From NCBI GenBank assembly GCA_945871915.1, contig CAMBXO010000007.1, forward strand, positions 1 to 64,000: a stretch of DNA of 64,000 nucleotides. Direction: 5' to 3'. This document shows positions 55,401 through 64,000 of the stretch, piece after piece. Source of the stretch: Singulisphaera sp. GP187. GTDB taxonomy: Bacteria; Planctomycetota; Phycisphaerae; Phycisphaerales; SM1A02. How positions within the stretch are numbered: the stretch's first letter is position 1; the number at the start of each line of letters is the position of its first letter. Below the pieces are notes generated by a model that was not told where the DNA came from, did no database searches, and saw only the letters and a program-made list of their open reading frames with translations. The position numbers and the translations under genes are program-made.

Positions 55401-56963
55401 CTGAACAACGGTCAAGAAGTACACACCCATGACGATGTCCTGTGACGGACTGACGATGGGGTTGCCATTGGCCGGGCTAAAGATGTTGTGCGTGCTCATC
55501 ATCAGCACGTGCGCTTCGGCCTGCGCTTCAAGCGACAGCGGAAGATGCACGGCCATCTGGTCGCCGTCAAAGTCTGCGTTGTAACCGGTGCAGACCAGCG
55601 GATGGATCTTGATGGCATTGCCTTCGACCAACACCGGTTCAAAGGCTTGAATGCCCATGCGGTGCAGCGTCGGCGCGCGGTTCAGCATGACTGGATGGTT
55701 CTTGATGACTTCTTCAAGGACGTCCCACACTTCAATCTCGCGGCGATCCAGCATTCGCTTCGCACTCTTGATGGTGTCTGCAAGTCCGCGCTCCTTGAGC
55801 TTGCGGATAATGAAAGGCTGGAAGAGTTCCAGCGCGATCTTCTTGGGAAGTCCGCACTGGTGCAGTTTCAGTTCCGGTCCGACCACAATGACGGAACGAG
55901 CCGAGTAGTCGACGCGCTTGCCAAGCAGGTTTTCTCGGAAGCGGCCCTGTTTGCCCTTAATCATGTCCGTGATGGACTTCAGGGGTCGATTGCTTGAGCC
56001 CAGCACGGGTCGGCGGCAGCGTCCGTTGTCAAACAACGCGTCGACGGCCTGCTGCAACATGCGCTTTTCGTTTCGCACAATGACTTCGGGCGCATTCAAA
56101 TCCATCAACTTCTTCAGTCGGTTGTTGCGGTTGATGATGCGGCGATAGAGATCGTTCAGGTCACTGGTGGCAAAGTTTCCACTCTCCAGCATGACCAACG
56201 GACGCAGATCGGGCGGAATCACTGGAACCACGTCAAGCACCATCCACTGAGGATCGTTGCTGCTGCCACGAATCTGCTCGACGAGCTTCAGTCGCTTGGA
56301 ATAATCCTTTTGCTTCTGCTTGCTCTTGGTCTCACTCAGTTTCACGCGGAGTTCATCGGAGAGTTCGTGCAGATCGAGCTTGAGGGGCGAAAGCAATTCG
56401 CGGATCGCCTCGGCGCCCATCATGGCGGTGAAGGCGGCCGGACCATGCTGGTCGACCAACTTATTCTTTTCGTCTTCGGTGAGAACCTGTTTAAATTTCA
56501 GGACATCCTCACTCAGGCTTCCTGGATCGATGACCACATAATCCTGGAAGTACACAATCTTCTCCAGATCGCCCGTTTTCATTTCGAGCAGATTGCCAAG
56601 GCGGCTTGGCATGGCCTTGAAGAACCAAATGTGGACAACGGGGGCGGCCAAATTGATGTGACCCATGCGCTTGCGGCGCACGCGACTGTGCGTCACTTTC
56701 ACGCCGCAACGGTCGCAGATAATGCCCTTGTACTTTGTGCCTTTGTACTTGCCGCACGCGCACTCGTAGTCTCGTTCCGGACCGAAAATGCGCTCGCAGA
56801 AAAGGCCATCCTTCTCGGGTCGATAGGTTCGATAGTTGATCGTCTCTGGTTTCTTGACTTCCCCAAAGCTCCACGATCGGATGTCGTTTGGGCCTGCAAG
56901 GCTGATGCGGACGGCTCCGTAGTCGTTCACGCGGTCGTAGACGTTGTCGCTGGCAATGGTCAT
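52440..56963 (-). CDS. rpoC: DNA-directed RNA polymerase subunit beta'
   Basis: 1507 residues. N-terminal zinc site Cys68, Cys70, Cys83, Cys86 ([20 protein letters not shown]); the catalytic [12 protein letters not shown] motif in the middle; a second zinc cluster [26 protein letters not shown]. The C-terminus is extended by an acidic tail. Start ATG 56963, 89 bp from rpoB. Long open frames on the opposite strand are mirror effects of codon bias. Confidence 0.98.
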   Translation of the reverse strand: MTIASDNVYDRVNDYGAVRISLAGPNDIRSWSFGEVKKPETINYRTYRPEKDGLFCERIFGPERDYECACGKYKGTKYKGIICDRCGVKVTHSRVRRKRMGHINLAAPVVHIWFFKAMPSRLGNLLEMKTGDLEKIVYFQDYVVIDPGSLSEDVLKFKQVLTEDEKNKLVDQHGPAAFTAMMGAEAIRELLSPLKLDLHELSDELRVKLSETKSKQKQKDYSKRLKLVEQIRGSSNDPQWMVLDVVPVIPPDLRPLVMLESGNFATSDLNDLYRRIINRNNRLKKLMDLNAPEVIVRNEKRMLQQAVDALFDNGRCRRPVLGSSNRPLKSITDMIKGKQGRFRENLLGKRVDYSARSVIVVGPELKLHQCGLPKKIALELFQPFIIRKLKERGLADTIKSAKRMLDRREIEVWDVLEEVIKNHPVMLNRAPTLHRMGIQAFEPVLVEGNAIKIHPLVCTGYNADFDGDQMAVHLPLSLEAQAEAHVLMMSTHNIFSPANGNPIVSPSQDIVMGVYFLTVVQSEPPVALDRFLEGSAEFTSEERKTLHALPRFTHPHEAILAWETGKVDYHQWIEVRFDRFSEMVLEAGKASKKLKRSRTVTTVGRLLLNEILPLGMPYYNCTLGKKGAAKVIDDTYRLNGKAATIRLLDDMKETGFRYSTRSGLSFGVSDLRVPGDKQKLLDDAEKRVQRAQRQYESGAITDQERRNQALEAWAKCRNEVSERLMETLKNDWRDLDGHPAPSPSKDASAKELAGLRRYLNPVFLFADSGARGNKSQMQQLAGMRGLMAKPSGEIIETPIKANFREGLSVLEYFSSTHGARKGLADTALKTADSGYLTRKLCDVAQSVTVTEFNCGTKRGIPKHAVMKGEDVEVPLREVIFGRSALASLIDPRTDKTIVEAGQAIDSKIARDIESFLGEDGIFQVRSPLTCESERGICEKCYGLDLATGKSVEQGMAVGIIAAQSIGEPGTQLTMRTFHTGGIAYTTTAESQYKAVNPGVVELVDCNEVEFQGHFVVLKKTGLLRVRDAKGRELDSYKVPYGSMLQVKTGEVIKKGQLLIEWDPHKMPILSEKTGIVHFEDIVQGETIKVEEKTKGVLETIVIEHKGERHPRIEVRSADGKILDFHHLPAKARIEVKDGDPVHAGQMVAHTPKESARSADIVGGLPRVTEVFEARKPKEPAVLAEIGGVIELDSAKRKGKMTIRVLGAEAVSVEHHVPQGTHLLVHAGDTVTAGDPLVEGPRDPSDIVRIKGEDSLYVYMLDEVQNVYRAQGVPISDKHIEVILKQMLSKVRVVASNDTKLLINEVVDKAMLRRINGELDNMLFVDEPGQTTLPKGTLQPRDEVKEANATAEAAGRDKARTRKAKKAVGRTLLLGITKASLQSESFLSGASFQETTKVLTEAALKSAVDTLVGLKENVLLGHLIPAGTGFKDYRAITVQRLVEEPIDDETSEQEMEDAELEAEALGADRPGTVATVGEVRESQAHATTHVSEPVLAIDADEAPDSNNA

Positions 56964-57052
56964 GGCGATGGTCTCGTGTGTCGTTCGGTTCAGTGTCTGA
57001 ACAGAGGGGTTTGATTCAAGGCTGGATCGGATTAGTCAGTGCGTGAAGCGGG

Positions 57053-60000
57053 TTAGAGCAGTGGGTCGGTGTCAGCGTCCAGTTTTTCAAGCTGGATGTT
57101 CATGCCAAGACCCTTGATTTCATGGCACAGAACATCAAACACCACAGGCATGCCTGCCTGCAGAATGTTGGTGCCCTTCACCATGCTGTCATAAATCTTG
57201 GTTCGACCTTCCACATCATCGCTCTTAACGGTGAGAAGTTCTTGCAGCACATAGGCGGCGCCGTAGGCCTCCAAGGCCCACACTTCCATTTCTCCAAAGC
57301 GCTGTCCACCGGTGCGAGCCTTGCCACCGAGCGGTTGCTGGGTGATCAAGCTGTAGGGGCCAGTGCTTCGGGCATGGATCTTGTCGTCGACAAGGTGATG
57401 CAATTTCAACAAGTACATGTATCCAACAGAGGTCTTCTGGTGGAAGGCTTCGCCGGTGCGTCCGTCATGCAACTGCACTTTGCCGCCGAAAGGAATCTCG
57501 GCTAGCAGTTCAAGCGAATGCCCCGGGTCCTTTCCGGTGGTTTCAAAATTCTGCACGCGATCGCGGACATGCTGATTGGCTTCGTTGATGGCGTCCAGAA
57601 TTTCAGCCTCAGTGGCTCCGTCGAAGACCGGGGTGACAAATTGGTAGCCAAGAACCTTGGCGGCCCAACCGAGGTGGGTTTCAAGAATCTGCCCCACATT
57701 CATGCGGCTTGGTACGCCCAGTGGATTCAGAAGAACTTCGACCGCCGTACCGTCACACATGAACGGCATGTCCTCTTCAGGCACGATGCGTGCAATCACG
57801 CCCTTGTTGCCGTGGCGACCAGCCATCTTGTCGCCAACGCTCAGTTGCCGTTTGGTTGCCAGATACACCTTGACCATTTCAAGGACGCCGCTGGCCAATT
57901 CATCGCCTCGCTTCATGTGGCCGAGCTTTCGCTCCTTTTCCTCAAGAAGTGCTTGGACGCGTGGCCAGAACTGGCTGTACACGGTCTCAGCGGTGGCTTT
58001 CACATCCGCGGATCCCTTGATCCACTTCGACTGGAAGTGCTGGATCTGTTCCAGAATGACTTCGGGCAACTCGCTGGCGCCGACCTTCTGGCGCGTGCTG
58101 GGGTCGACCATTTCTGAACCGGTGACCTTGGCGATTTCACTCACCATCTTCTTGAAGAGCTGGATGGTCCGGCGATCCATCTCGTCTTCGTAAGCAGACA
58201 TTTCCTTCTTGAGTGCCTTCTTCTGCTCGTCATTCAAGTGCATGCGACGGCTGAATCGTTTGGCACCGATCACGATGCCTTCGGTTCCGGCTGGGACCTC
58301 AAGCGAATCGTTTTTCACATCTTCTCCAGCGCGGCCGAAGATGGCATGAAGCAATTTTTCTTCCGGGCTCAGTTCGCTCTTGGACTTCGGGCTGACTTTG
58401 CCCACCAAGATGTCGCCAGGCCCCACGCGGGCTCCAACCCGAATCATGCCGCTCTCATCCAGGTTTCGCAGCAATCGCTCGCTGACATTGGGAATATCCC
58501 GAGTGAATTCCTCGCGACCCAGTTTGGTCTCGCGAAGTTCCACATCGAAATTTTCAATGTGGATGCTGGTGAAGGCATCGTTCTTGACCAGTTTCTCGCT
58601 GATCACGATGGCGTCTTCAAAGTTGTAACCATCAAAGGTGTTGAAAGCCACCAAGACGTTGCGGCCAATGGCCAATTCGCCATTTCGGGTACTCGCACCG
58701 TCGGCAATAATTTGACCGGGCTTCACTTTGTCACCCAGCTTCACCAGTGGTCGCTGATTCTGGCAGGTGCGCTCGTTGAGCCCCACAAATTTGCGAAGCA
58801 CATATTCATCGGCGTTGTCAATGACGATGTGTTGAGCATCGACTTGCGTGACCACGCCGCCTCGCTTGGCCTTGACGATCATGCCGCTGTAGTTGCCGAC
58901 CACTTTTTCCATGCCAGTGGCCACCACTGGCGGATCCACTTTGATCAACGGCACAGCCTGCCGTTGCATGTTGCTGCCCATGAGGGCGCGGTTGGCGTCG
59001 TCATGTTCAAGGAAGGGGATCAGGCTTGCGCTGACGCCGACAATTTGCTTGGGACTGATGTCGACAAATTCAACGTCGGCAGCATTCACGGGGGTGAGAT
59101 CGCCGTCGCGACGAGCCACCACCACAGAGCCCTGCAATCTGCCGTCCCGATCCATGGTGTCGCTGGGAGCAAGCACCTTGCGCAATTCTTCATCGGCGCG
59201 GAGTTTGCGAACCTTGCCAGTGGCCTTGCCATCCTTCACTTCGCGGTAGGCGGTGAGCAGGAATCCATAGGGATCGATTTCGCTGTAGATGCCCAAACTG
59301 GCGATCAAACCAATGTTGGTTCCTTCAGGCGTTTCAATCGGGCAAATTCGACCGTAATGGGAAATATGAACGTCGCGAACTTCAAAGGTGGCTCGCTTGC
59401 GATTCAAACCGCCTGGCCCAAGGGCCGAAAGGCGTCGCTCATGCACCAGCATGCTCAGCGGATTGGTCTGATCCACCACTTGGCTGAGTTCACTGCGACC
59501 AAAGAAGAATTCAATCGCGCTGGAAATGCTCTTGCTGTTCACCAGATCAGCGATCTTGCCCAGTTCATTGGAATCCTTCACGCTCATACGCTCTTGAACT
59601 GTGCGTCGCAGTTTCAGGAAGCCCTTGCGGATTTCCTCAACAGCCAATTCGTCCAGTGTGCGCAGGCGACGATTGCCAAGGTGATCAATGTCGTCCACAT
59701 GAGCACGAGGATTGCGTGAACGCAGATCCAAAATGTATTGAACGACCGCCAAGAAATCTTCCGCTCGCAGGTTTTGAGTGCGGGCATCGGCCTCCGTCCA
59801 CTTCCAGTTGCGGCCTTCGGTCTTGCCGCTCTCACGGTAAATCTCAAACTTTCGGTTCATACGGAATCGCCCGACGCGTCCAAGGCGATAACGATTCTCG
59901 TCGAAGAACTTTTCCTTAAAGAGTGCAACGGCCTTATCCACTTGTGGCGGATTGCCTGGACGCAACTTGCCGTAGATCTTCAGCAGGGCGGCCTGATACT

Positions 60001-60886
60001 CAGTGATGTCCGCGTAGAAGTTCAGATCTTCGTGAGCGATCGTATTCAATATGAGTGAGTCGCCGGGATTGGTAATCACCTTGGCGGTCTTGATGGACGA
60101 CCCCTGGAAAATCGCAACGCCCTTTTCGCCAAGTTCTTGGCCGGCATTGCAGATCACTTCGCCCGTGTCGGTATCCACAATGAGTTCAGCGCTGCGGTGC
60201 TCAGGCTTGAGCTTTTCAACCTTGACTTCCTCAACTTCGTAAAAGAGTTTGAGCAAGCTTTCCGTGGTACCGAATCGTTCATCGAGGGCTCGCAAGAAGG
60301 TGGTTGCGGCCAACTTGGTGCTTTGATCGATGCGCATGGTGAGCACATCTTTCTTGGTCACCTCAAGCTCGATCCAACTGCCTCGCTCTGGGCTCACTCG
60401 CGCGCTGTGCAGCGGGCGGTCGCCAATGCTGCTGGCAATGCTGAAGTCCACGCCTGGACTGCGGTGCAACTGACTCACAATGACGCGTTCGGAACCGTTC
60501 ACAAGGAACTCTCCGCCGCCCATCATGATCGGAATCTCACCGAGATAAATTTCTTCTTCGCTGATGACGCCGCCGCCTTCGCGACTGAGACGAACGCCTA
60601 CGCGAAAGGGCATGCCGTAGGTCAATCGCAGTTCGCGACATTCATCTGGCGTGTAACGAGGCTGTTCGAGCCGGTAATGCAAATACTCAAGCTTGACCTT
60701 GGCGTCGTAACTCTCGATCGGAAAGACTTCGCGCAGCAGAGACTCGATGCCAATCGTTGGATCTCGTTCTGCGTGCTCTTTGTCTTGCTGGAGGAAACGG
60801 TCGTAGGCCGCTCGTTGAACTTGCGTTAGGTTTGGGACAGGGGTCGCGTCGCCGCGCTTCGAGAAATCGCGAATCTTCAGGGGCAT
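57053..60886 (-). CDS. rpoB: DNA-directed RNA polymerase subunit beta
   Basis: 1277 residues from ATG 60886 (GGAG nine bases upstream). The rifampicin region reads [21 protein letters not shown] then LSALGPGG; the key Asp, His and Ser are present, while Phe-Met of E. coli is Val-Val. [26 protein letters not shown] and the C-terminal [11 protein letters not shown] are intact. It is transcribed with rpoC. Confidence 0.98.
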   Translation of the reverse strand: MPLKIRDFSKRGDATPVPNLTQVQRAAYDRFLQQDKEHAERDPTIGIESLLREVFPIESYDAKVKLEYLHYRLEQPRYTPDECRELRLTYGMPFRVGVRLSREGGGVISEEEIYLGEIPIMMGGGEFLVNGSERVIVSQLHRSPGVDFSIASSIGDRPLHSARVSPERGSWIELEVTKKDVLTMRIDQSTKLAATTFLRALDERFGTTESLLKLFYEVEEVKVEKLKPEHRSAELIVDTDTGEVICNAGQELGEKGVAIFQGSSIKTAKVITNPGDSLILNTIAHEDLNFYADITEYQAALLKIYGKLRPGNPPQVDKAVALFKEKFFDENRYRLGRVGRFRMNRKFEIYRESGKTEGRNWKWTEADARTQNLRAEDFLAVVQYILDLRSRNPRAHVDDIDHLGNRRLRTLDELAVEEIRKGFLKLRRTVQERMSVKDSNELGKIADLVNSKSISSAIEFFFGRSELSQVVDQTNPLSMLVHERRLSALGPGGLNRKRATFEVRDVHISHYGRICPIETPEGTNIGLIASLGIYSEIDPYGFLLTAYREVKDGKATGKVRKLRADEELRKVLAPSDTMDRDGRLQGSVVVARRDGDLTPVNAADVEFVDISPKQIVGVSASLIPFLEHDDANRALMGSNMQRQAVPLIKVDPPVVATGMEKVVGNYSGMIVKAKRGGVVTQVDAQHIVIDNADEYVLRKFVGLNERTCQNQRPLVKLGDKVKPGQIIADGASTRNGELAIGRNVLVAFNTFDGYNFEDAIVISEKLVKNDAFTSIHIENFDVELRETKLGREEFTRDIPNVSERLLRNLDESGMIRVGARVGPGDILVGKVSPKSKSELSPEEKLLHAIFGRAGEDVKNDSLEVPAGTEGIVIGAKRFSRRMHLNDEQKKALKKEMSAYEDEMDRRTIQLFKKMVSEIAKVTGSEMVDPSTRQKVGASELPEVILEQIQHFQSKWIKGSADVKATAETVYSQFWPRVQALLEEKERKLGHMKRGDELASGVLEMVKVYLATKRQLSVGDKMAGRHGNKGVIARIVPEEDMPFMCDGTAVEVLLNPLGVPSRMNVGQILETHLGWAAKVLGYQFVTPVFDGATEAEILDAINEANQHVRDRVQNFETTGKDPGHSLELLAEIPFGGKVQLHDGRTGEAFHQKTSVGYMYLLKLHHLVDDKIHARSTGPYSLITQQPLGGKARTGGQRFGEMEVWALEAYGAAYVLQELLTVKSDDVEGRTKIYDSMVKGTNILQAGMPVVFDVLCHEIKGLGMNIQLEKLDADTDPLL

Positions 60887-61047
60887 GTATCCGTGCTCCA
60901 GTTGGTGGCGCAACAATCGATGACGCTTTCCCTGCCGAGAGAAAGCTGTTTCAAAGCGAAAAATCGAAGATGGCTGCGCCAACCGCCAAGCCCGGCAGAG
61001 TAGCAAGAACCGGACCAACTTCGCAACAACTTCTTGCTCTGGCTTGA

Positions 61048-61076
61048 ATAATATTTTTCGTTTTTATCAGATTTTT
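61048..61076 (-). promoter_or_regulatory. Possible rpoBC promoter
   Basis: Minus-strand TATTAT (61053-61048) in a very AT-rich stretch about 160 bp before the rpoB start and downstream of the rplL terminator. No good -35 hexamer is found; the A/T tracts could act as an UP element. Confidence 0.35.
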
Positions 61077-61120
61077 AATCGACCGAACTGGCTGGATTGC
61101 GACCGATAAAAAAGCATTCC

Positions 61121-61152
61121 AAAGAAAAAGCCCGGCCTTTGTGAGGCCGGGC
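61121..61152 (-). terminator. Intrinsic terminator after rplL
   Basis: GCCCGGCCT/AGGCCGGGC, nine base pairs with a five-base loop, followed on the minus strand by TTTTTCTTT. It ends the rplKAJL transcript before rpoB; the plus-strand side (CTTGTTTT) is weaker. Confidence 0.85.
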
Positions 61153-61199
61153 CTTGTTTTGGCGAACGAAGGGGTCTGGCAGACGCCAAACCCGTCAAG

Positions 61200-61601
61200 T
61201 CACTTGATCAACACTTTGGCGCCGGCGGCTTCCAGTGCAGCCTTGAGTTTTTCTGAATCGTCCTTCGAGACCTTTTCCTTGACCGCTTTAGGAGCTGCGT
61301 CAACAAGGTGCTTGGAGTCAACCAAGCTCAATCCGGTGGCCTCTTTCACGGCCTTGGTCACTTGGATCTTGTTGGGTCCAGCGTTTTCAAGAATCACATC
61401 GAACTCGGTCTGCTCGACCTCAGCTGCGGCAGCGCCGCCGCCAGCCGCTGCCACCATTACACCACCACCAGCAGCAGGTTCAATGCCGTACTTGCTCTTC
61501 ATGTAGTCGGCAAGACTGACTGCCTCTTGAAGAGTGAGGTTGGCAATCTCGTCGCCGATCTTCGTAACTTTTGCTTCAAATGTTTTTGTGTCATCCGTCA
61601 T
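61200..61601 (-). CDS. rplL: 50S ribosomal protein bL12 (L7/L12)
   Basis: 133 residues: N-terminal dimer helices ([19 protein letters not shown]), an Ala/Gly-rich hinge ([16 protein letters not shown]) and the factor-binding C-domain ([35 protein letters not shown]). It forms the stalk with uL10. 102 bp separate it from rplJ. Confidence 0.97.
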   Translation of the reverse strand: MTDDTKTFEAKVTKIGDEIANLTLQEAVSLADYMKSKYGIEPAAGGGVMVAAAGGGAAAAEVEQTEFDVILENAGPNKIQVTKAVKEATGLSLVDSKHLVDAAPKAVKEKVSKDDSEKLKAALEAAGAKVLIK

Positions 61602-61702
61602 GTTGCAAACTCCTGTGCCTGTTCCGAGAGGCGCCGGACGTTCCGGCGTTTGACCCGATGGGGCCAGTCAGAGCATGGCTAAAAAGGTTCTTTGAATGCG
61701 GT

Positions 61703-62248
61703 TCAGGCTTTCGCGGCGATTGTTTCGCCCGCTTCGAGCTTCCGCTGAATTTCCTTCACAATGCCCAGTAGCGTGCTACCGGGGCTTTTGACCGATCCCA
61801 TGAGAGTGCGGCCTGGCGACAGGACCAAGGTCACGACCTGTGCCTGCGCTTCCTCGCGTGTTGGATACTTACTGAGTGCCTTGACGCCCGCCGGGCCTTC
61901 AAAGGTGACGCCATCCAAGATGGCGGCCTTAAAGTGCAGCGATTCCTTGTCTTTGGCCCATTGAACAATTTCACGAGCAACCTCGACCACACTATCGCCG
62001 CCATACACCAGTGCACTTGGGCCAGTGAGGTATTTGGAAAGTGATTCCAGCGGTGTTCCGGCAAACGCGGTGCGTGCGAGTGAGTTCTTCACGACCGTAA
62101 TACGAATTTGCTTTTGGACCAGTGCGGTGCGCAAGCGGTTATTCGTTCCAGCGTCCATTCCGCGGATTTCGACTAACACGCCACCCTCCACGCCGCTAAA
62201 GCGTGTCTTGTAGTCGCGAATGATCATTTCCTTGATTGGTTTGCTCAT
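61703..62248 (-). CDS. rplJ: 50S ribosomal protein uL10
   Basis: 181 residues: GGVLVEIRGMDAGTNNRLRT, RITVVKNSLARTAF, GPSALVYGGDSVVEVAREI and a C-terminal helix (GIVKEIQRKLEAGETIAAKA) that carries bL12 dimers. It follows rplA by 16 bp. Confidence 0.96.
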   Translation of the reverse strand: MSKPIKEMIIRDYKTRFSGVEGGVLVEIRGMDAGTNNRLRTALVQKQIRITVVKNSLARTAFAGTPLESLSKYLTGPSALVYGGDSVVEVAREIVQWAKDKESLHFKAAILDGVTFEGPAGVKALSKYPTREEAQAQVVTLVLSPGRTLMGSVKSPGSTLLGIVKEIQRKLEAGETIAAKA

Positions 62249-62264
62249 GGATTCGATTCCTTGT

Positions 62265-62984
62265 TCAAGCGATGACCAACACGCTGGGGCTCATGGCTGC
62301 ATGGATCGCGCACTTTTTCAGGTAGGTGCCCTTCACGCTTGCAGGCCGTGCCTTGTCAATGACCGCGATGAAATGGTTGAGGTTGGCGATCAACTGATCG
62401 TCCTTAAAACTCATCTTGCCGATGACGCAATGCACATTGCCGCCATCGTCGTTGCGATATTCCTGCTTGCCTGCGCCGTATTCCTTCACGGCCGCGGCCA
62501 CATCCGGCGTAACGGTTCCGGCCTTCGGGCTGGGCATGAGTCCCTTGGGCCCAAGCACCTTTCCGAGTTTGCTGACCACACGCATCATGTCCGGGCTTGC
62601 CACGGCAACATCAAATTCCATCCAGCCCTGCTCTATTTTGGCGACCAGTTCGTCGCCACCGGCTTCGATAGCGCCGGCTGCCTTGGCTGCCGCCACCTTA
62701 TCGCTTTGGCAGAAACACACAACGCGAGCGCTGCGGCCGATTCCAAATGGCATGGAAATAGAGCCTCGAAGAGCCTGGTCTGCAGTCTTTGGATCAATTC
62801 CAAGATTGACCACCACATTGACGGTTTGATCAAACTTTGGAGCCTTAAAGGTTCGCAAAGTCTTCACCGCCTCGGCAGGTGCCAACGGTGTCTTGGGTTG
62901 GCTCTCCAAGCTGGACCGCATGCGCTTGCCGCCTGAACTGGTGGATACTTTTGCTTTGCTTGAAATTTTTGGTGGTTGACTCAT
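62265..62984 (-). CDS. rplA: 50S ribosomal protein uL1
   Basis: 239 residues: a 30-residue Ser/Lys-rich N-terminal extension, then APAEAVKTLRTFKAPKFDQTV, SMPFGIGRSARVVCFC and KVLGPKGLMPSPKAGTVTPD, the L1 signature. uL1 also acts as translational repressor of its own operon in many bacteria. Four bases separate it from rplK. Confidence 0.96.
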   Translation of the reverse strand: MSQPPKISSKAKVSTSSGGKRMRSSLESQPKTPLAPAEAVKTLRTFKAPKFDQTVNVVVNLGIDPKTADQALRGSISMPFGIGRSARVVCFCQSDKVAAAKAAGAIEAGGDELVAKIEQGWMEFDVAVASPDMMRVVSKLGKVLGPKGLMPSPKAGTVTPDVAAAVKEYGAGKQEYRNDDGGNVHCVIGKMSFKDDQLIANLNHFIAVIDKARPASVKGTYLKKCAIHAAMSPSVLVIA

Positions 62985-62988
62985 CGGT

Positions 62989-63414
62989 TTACGCCTCCAC
63001 CGTTACGCCCATGCTGCGAGCAGTGCCTTCGACCACTCGCATGGCGTTCTCGATGTTGGATGTGTTGAGGTCTTTGAGTTTTTCTTCGGCAATTTTTCGA
63101 ACTTGAGCTTTGGAGATCTTGCCCACCTTGACAGTGTTGGGTTGGCCCGATCCTTTTTCAATCTTGATCGCCGAGGCAATCATCACGCTCACCGGGCTCG
63201 ATCGGATTTCCAATTCAAAGGTTCGGTCGGCAAACACCGTGACAACGCAACCGACCACTCGACCATTGAGCTCGCGCGTTTTCTCGTTGAATTGCGTGAT
63301 GAATTGGCCCGGGTTCACCCCGTTGGCACCGAGCACGGGACCCAGTGGCGGAGCCGGAGTGGCCTTGCCGCCCGGAGCCATGATCTTGAAAACCTTAGAA
63401 ACTTTCTTGGCCAT
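62989..63414 (-). CDS. rplK: 50S ribosomal protein uL11
   Basis: 141 residues: KIMAPGGKATPAPPLGPVLG, VNPGQFITQFNEKT and the C-terminal RNA-binding GTARSMGVTVE. AGGAGG lies ten bases before ATG 63414. nusG and secE, which usually precede it, are replaced by the end of a secreted dockerin protein gene. Upstream, TTGCAA and TACTCT spaced 17 bp (near 63545-63520) may be its promoter. Confidence 0.97.
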   Translation of the reverse strand: MAKKVSKVFKIMAPGGKATPAPPLGPVLGANGVNPGQFITQFNEKTRELNGRVVGCVVTVFADRTFELEIRSSPVSVMIASAIKIEKGSGQPNTVKVGKISKAQVRKIAEEKLKDLNTSNIENAMRVVEGTARSMGVTVEA

Positions 63415-63579
63415 TGGTCCTTACCTCCTACCGAACGGGCCCCCACAAGGGGCGGGCTGGTTTCGCCAAGATTCCAGCGCCGAATCAGTAGTTCTGACGG
63501 TGTGCGAATTCGAGCCGCGAAGAGTAGCGAACACCCGTAGGCGTTGCAAGTCGCTGAAAGAATTTGGAATCGCCAAGTA

Positions 63580-63597
63580 GAAGCCAAAAACGGCTTC
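63580..63597 (-). terminator. Hairpin after the PA14-dockerin gene
   Basis: GAAGCC/GGCTTC with a GTTTTT loop, 35 bp downstream of the stop at 63633 on the minus strand, followed only by TACTT. Weak terminator candidate before rplK. Confidence 0.4.
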
Positions 63598-63632
63598 AGT
63601 TCGACCGCAGTGACCTTTGGCAAGCCCAAGGC

Positions 63633-64000
63633 TCAATAGAGGAGCAGGTACGCAACATCTCCAAAGTCAATGGATCCAGATCCATCCAGATCTTCTGGGC
63701 ACATGCAGGTTGAGTCGATACCAATTCGCTGGACCCCATTTGGCTCACCGTAACAGGGGTTCTCGGTGCATTCGCTTCCAAAGCTCAGCAGCAGAATGGC
63801 CATGTCTCCGGCATCGACTGTTGAGGATCCGTCGAGATCAAACACTTGTCCGCCATGGGTCAGCGAGGTCGAAGGAACAACGACGCGCGAAGTGGTCCCC
63901 GGCAAGGCCCACTTCAGTGTGAGGCCGCAGGTGCCAACAACTTCAAAGAATGGAATGCGAACGGAGTGCATGCCCGGCGCCATGTAGACGGTTCCCGTTT
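63633..64000 (-). CDS. Secreted PA14-dockerin protein, 3' part only
   Basis: The frame is open to the window edge. The visible 121 residues begin TGTVYMAPGMHSVRIPFFEV and CGLTLKWALPG, the closing strands of a PA14-type sugar-binding domain. Two calcium loops follow (FDLDGSSTVDAGDMAILLL and EDLDGSGSIDFGDVAYLLL), separated by a cysteine-containing linker (SECTENPCYGEPNG, CMCPE). The ending parallels that of the protein at 3219-6143. The start and main domains are outside the window. Confidence 0.8.
   Translation of the reverse strand, partial: TGTVYMAPGMHSVRIPFFEVVGTCGLTLKWALPGTTSRVVVPSTSLTHGGQVFDLDGSSTVDAGDMAILLLSFGSECTENPCYGEPNGVQRIGIDSTCMCPEDLDGSGSIDFGDVAYLLLY

Noticed and set aside
58238-59719. 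493-residue open frame opposite rpoB
   Set aside because: Mirror of rpoB coding sequence; no motif, no start signal.
57053-60886. Intrinsic rifampicin resistance from RpoB Val-Val in the SQVVDQ segment
   Set aside because: The main contact residues (Asp, His, Ser) are conserved; the change alone is not evidence for resistance.

Overview
This is a 64 kb piece of a bacterial chromosome, most likely from a planctomycete of the class Phycisphaerae. No 16S rRNA gene is present, so this rests on gene content. The pointers are secreted proteins ending in DLDxDGxVDxxDxxxLLxxWG dockerin-like calcium repeats, typically planctomycete conserved proteins (the WCGDC thioredoxin, the DUF2752 protein, a long PurF), and the absence of the usual gene orders around dnaA, mraZ, rpsD and rpoBC. 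LpxA, Skp, a TolC-like protein and many lipoproteins show a diderm envelope.

Left part (1-14.2 kb): the end of a tRNA, a two-domain OlsF-like ornithine-lipid synthase, aroB, and a large secreted dockerin protein carrying an in-frame amber codon. Next to it lies a fragment of a second aroB copy, so the dockerin gene is flanked by imperfect repeats of the aroB 3' end. Then follow ParA with a degenerate MinD-like partner, an M19 dipeptidase, an overlapping operon (DUF2752 membrane protein, two related lipoproteins, a GT-B-like glycosyltransferase), and a convergent amidohydrolase/flavin-reductase-like pair.

Centre (14.2-25.3 kb): mraZ stands alone behind a promoter overlapped by 10-bp-spaced GTGGGG-type MraZ boxes. 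The 300 nt after it contain seven small hairpins, six of them compact, whose loops carry GGA (AAGGAT, AAGGAA, ATGGAA, GGGATAT), then a 12-bp-stem intrinsic terminator. The next gene is csrA. This looks like a CsrB/RsmZ-type sponge RNA beside its target and is the main discovery candidate. csrA leads into a lipoprotein with a JAMM-like domain, dapF and an M20 peptidase. After a convergent junction come a DegT-family protein lacking both key PLP residues, an alpha-repeat exported protein, and dnaA with an altered recognition helix and DnaA-box-like sites upstream.

Right part (25.3-64 kb) is mainly housekeeping: rpmA-obgE, a TPR-sulfotransferase, a thioredoxin, a TolC-like protein, a COG2509 flavoprotein, mutS, tRNA-Ala(CGC), a ZIP transporter, ileS, a tRNA-binding protein, a PpiD-like protein, rpsD with a leader hairpin, purF, a WalJ-like hydrolase, lpxA, lipB, skp and lepA. 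The rpoBC transcript continues by 4-nt overlaps into two cysteine-cluster proteins and rimO. Upstream of it lies rplKAJL, closed by its own terminator. The window ends in the 3' part of another PA14-dockerin secreted protein.
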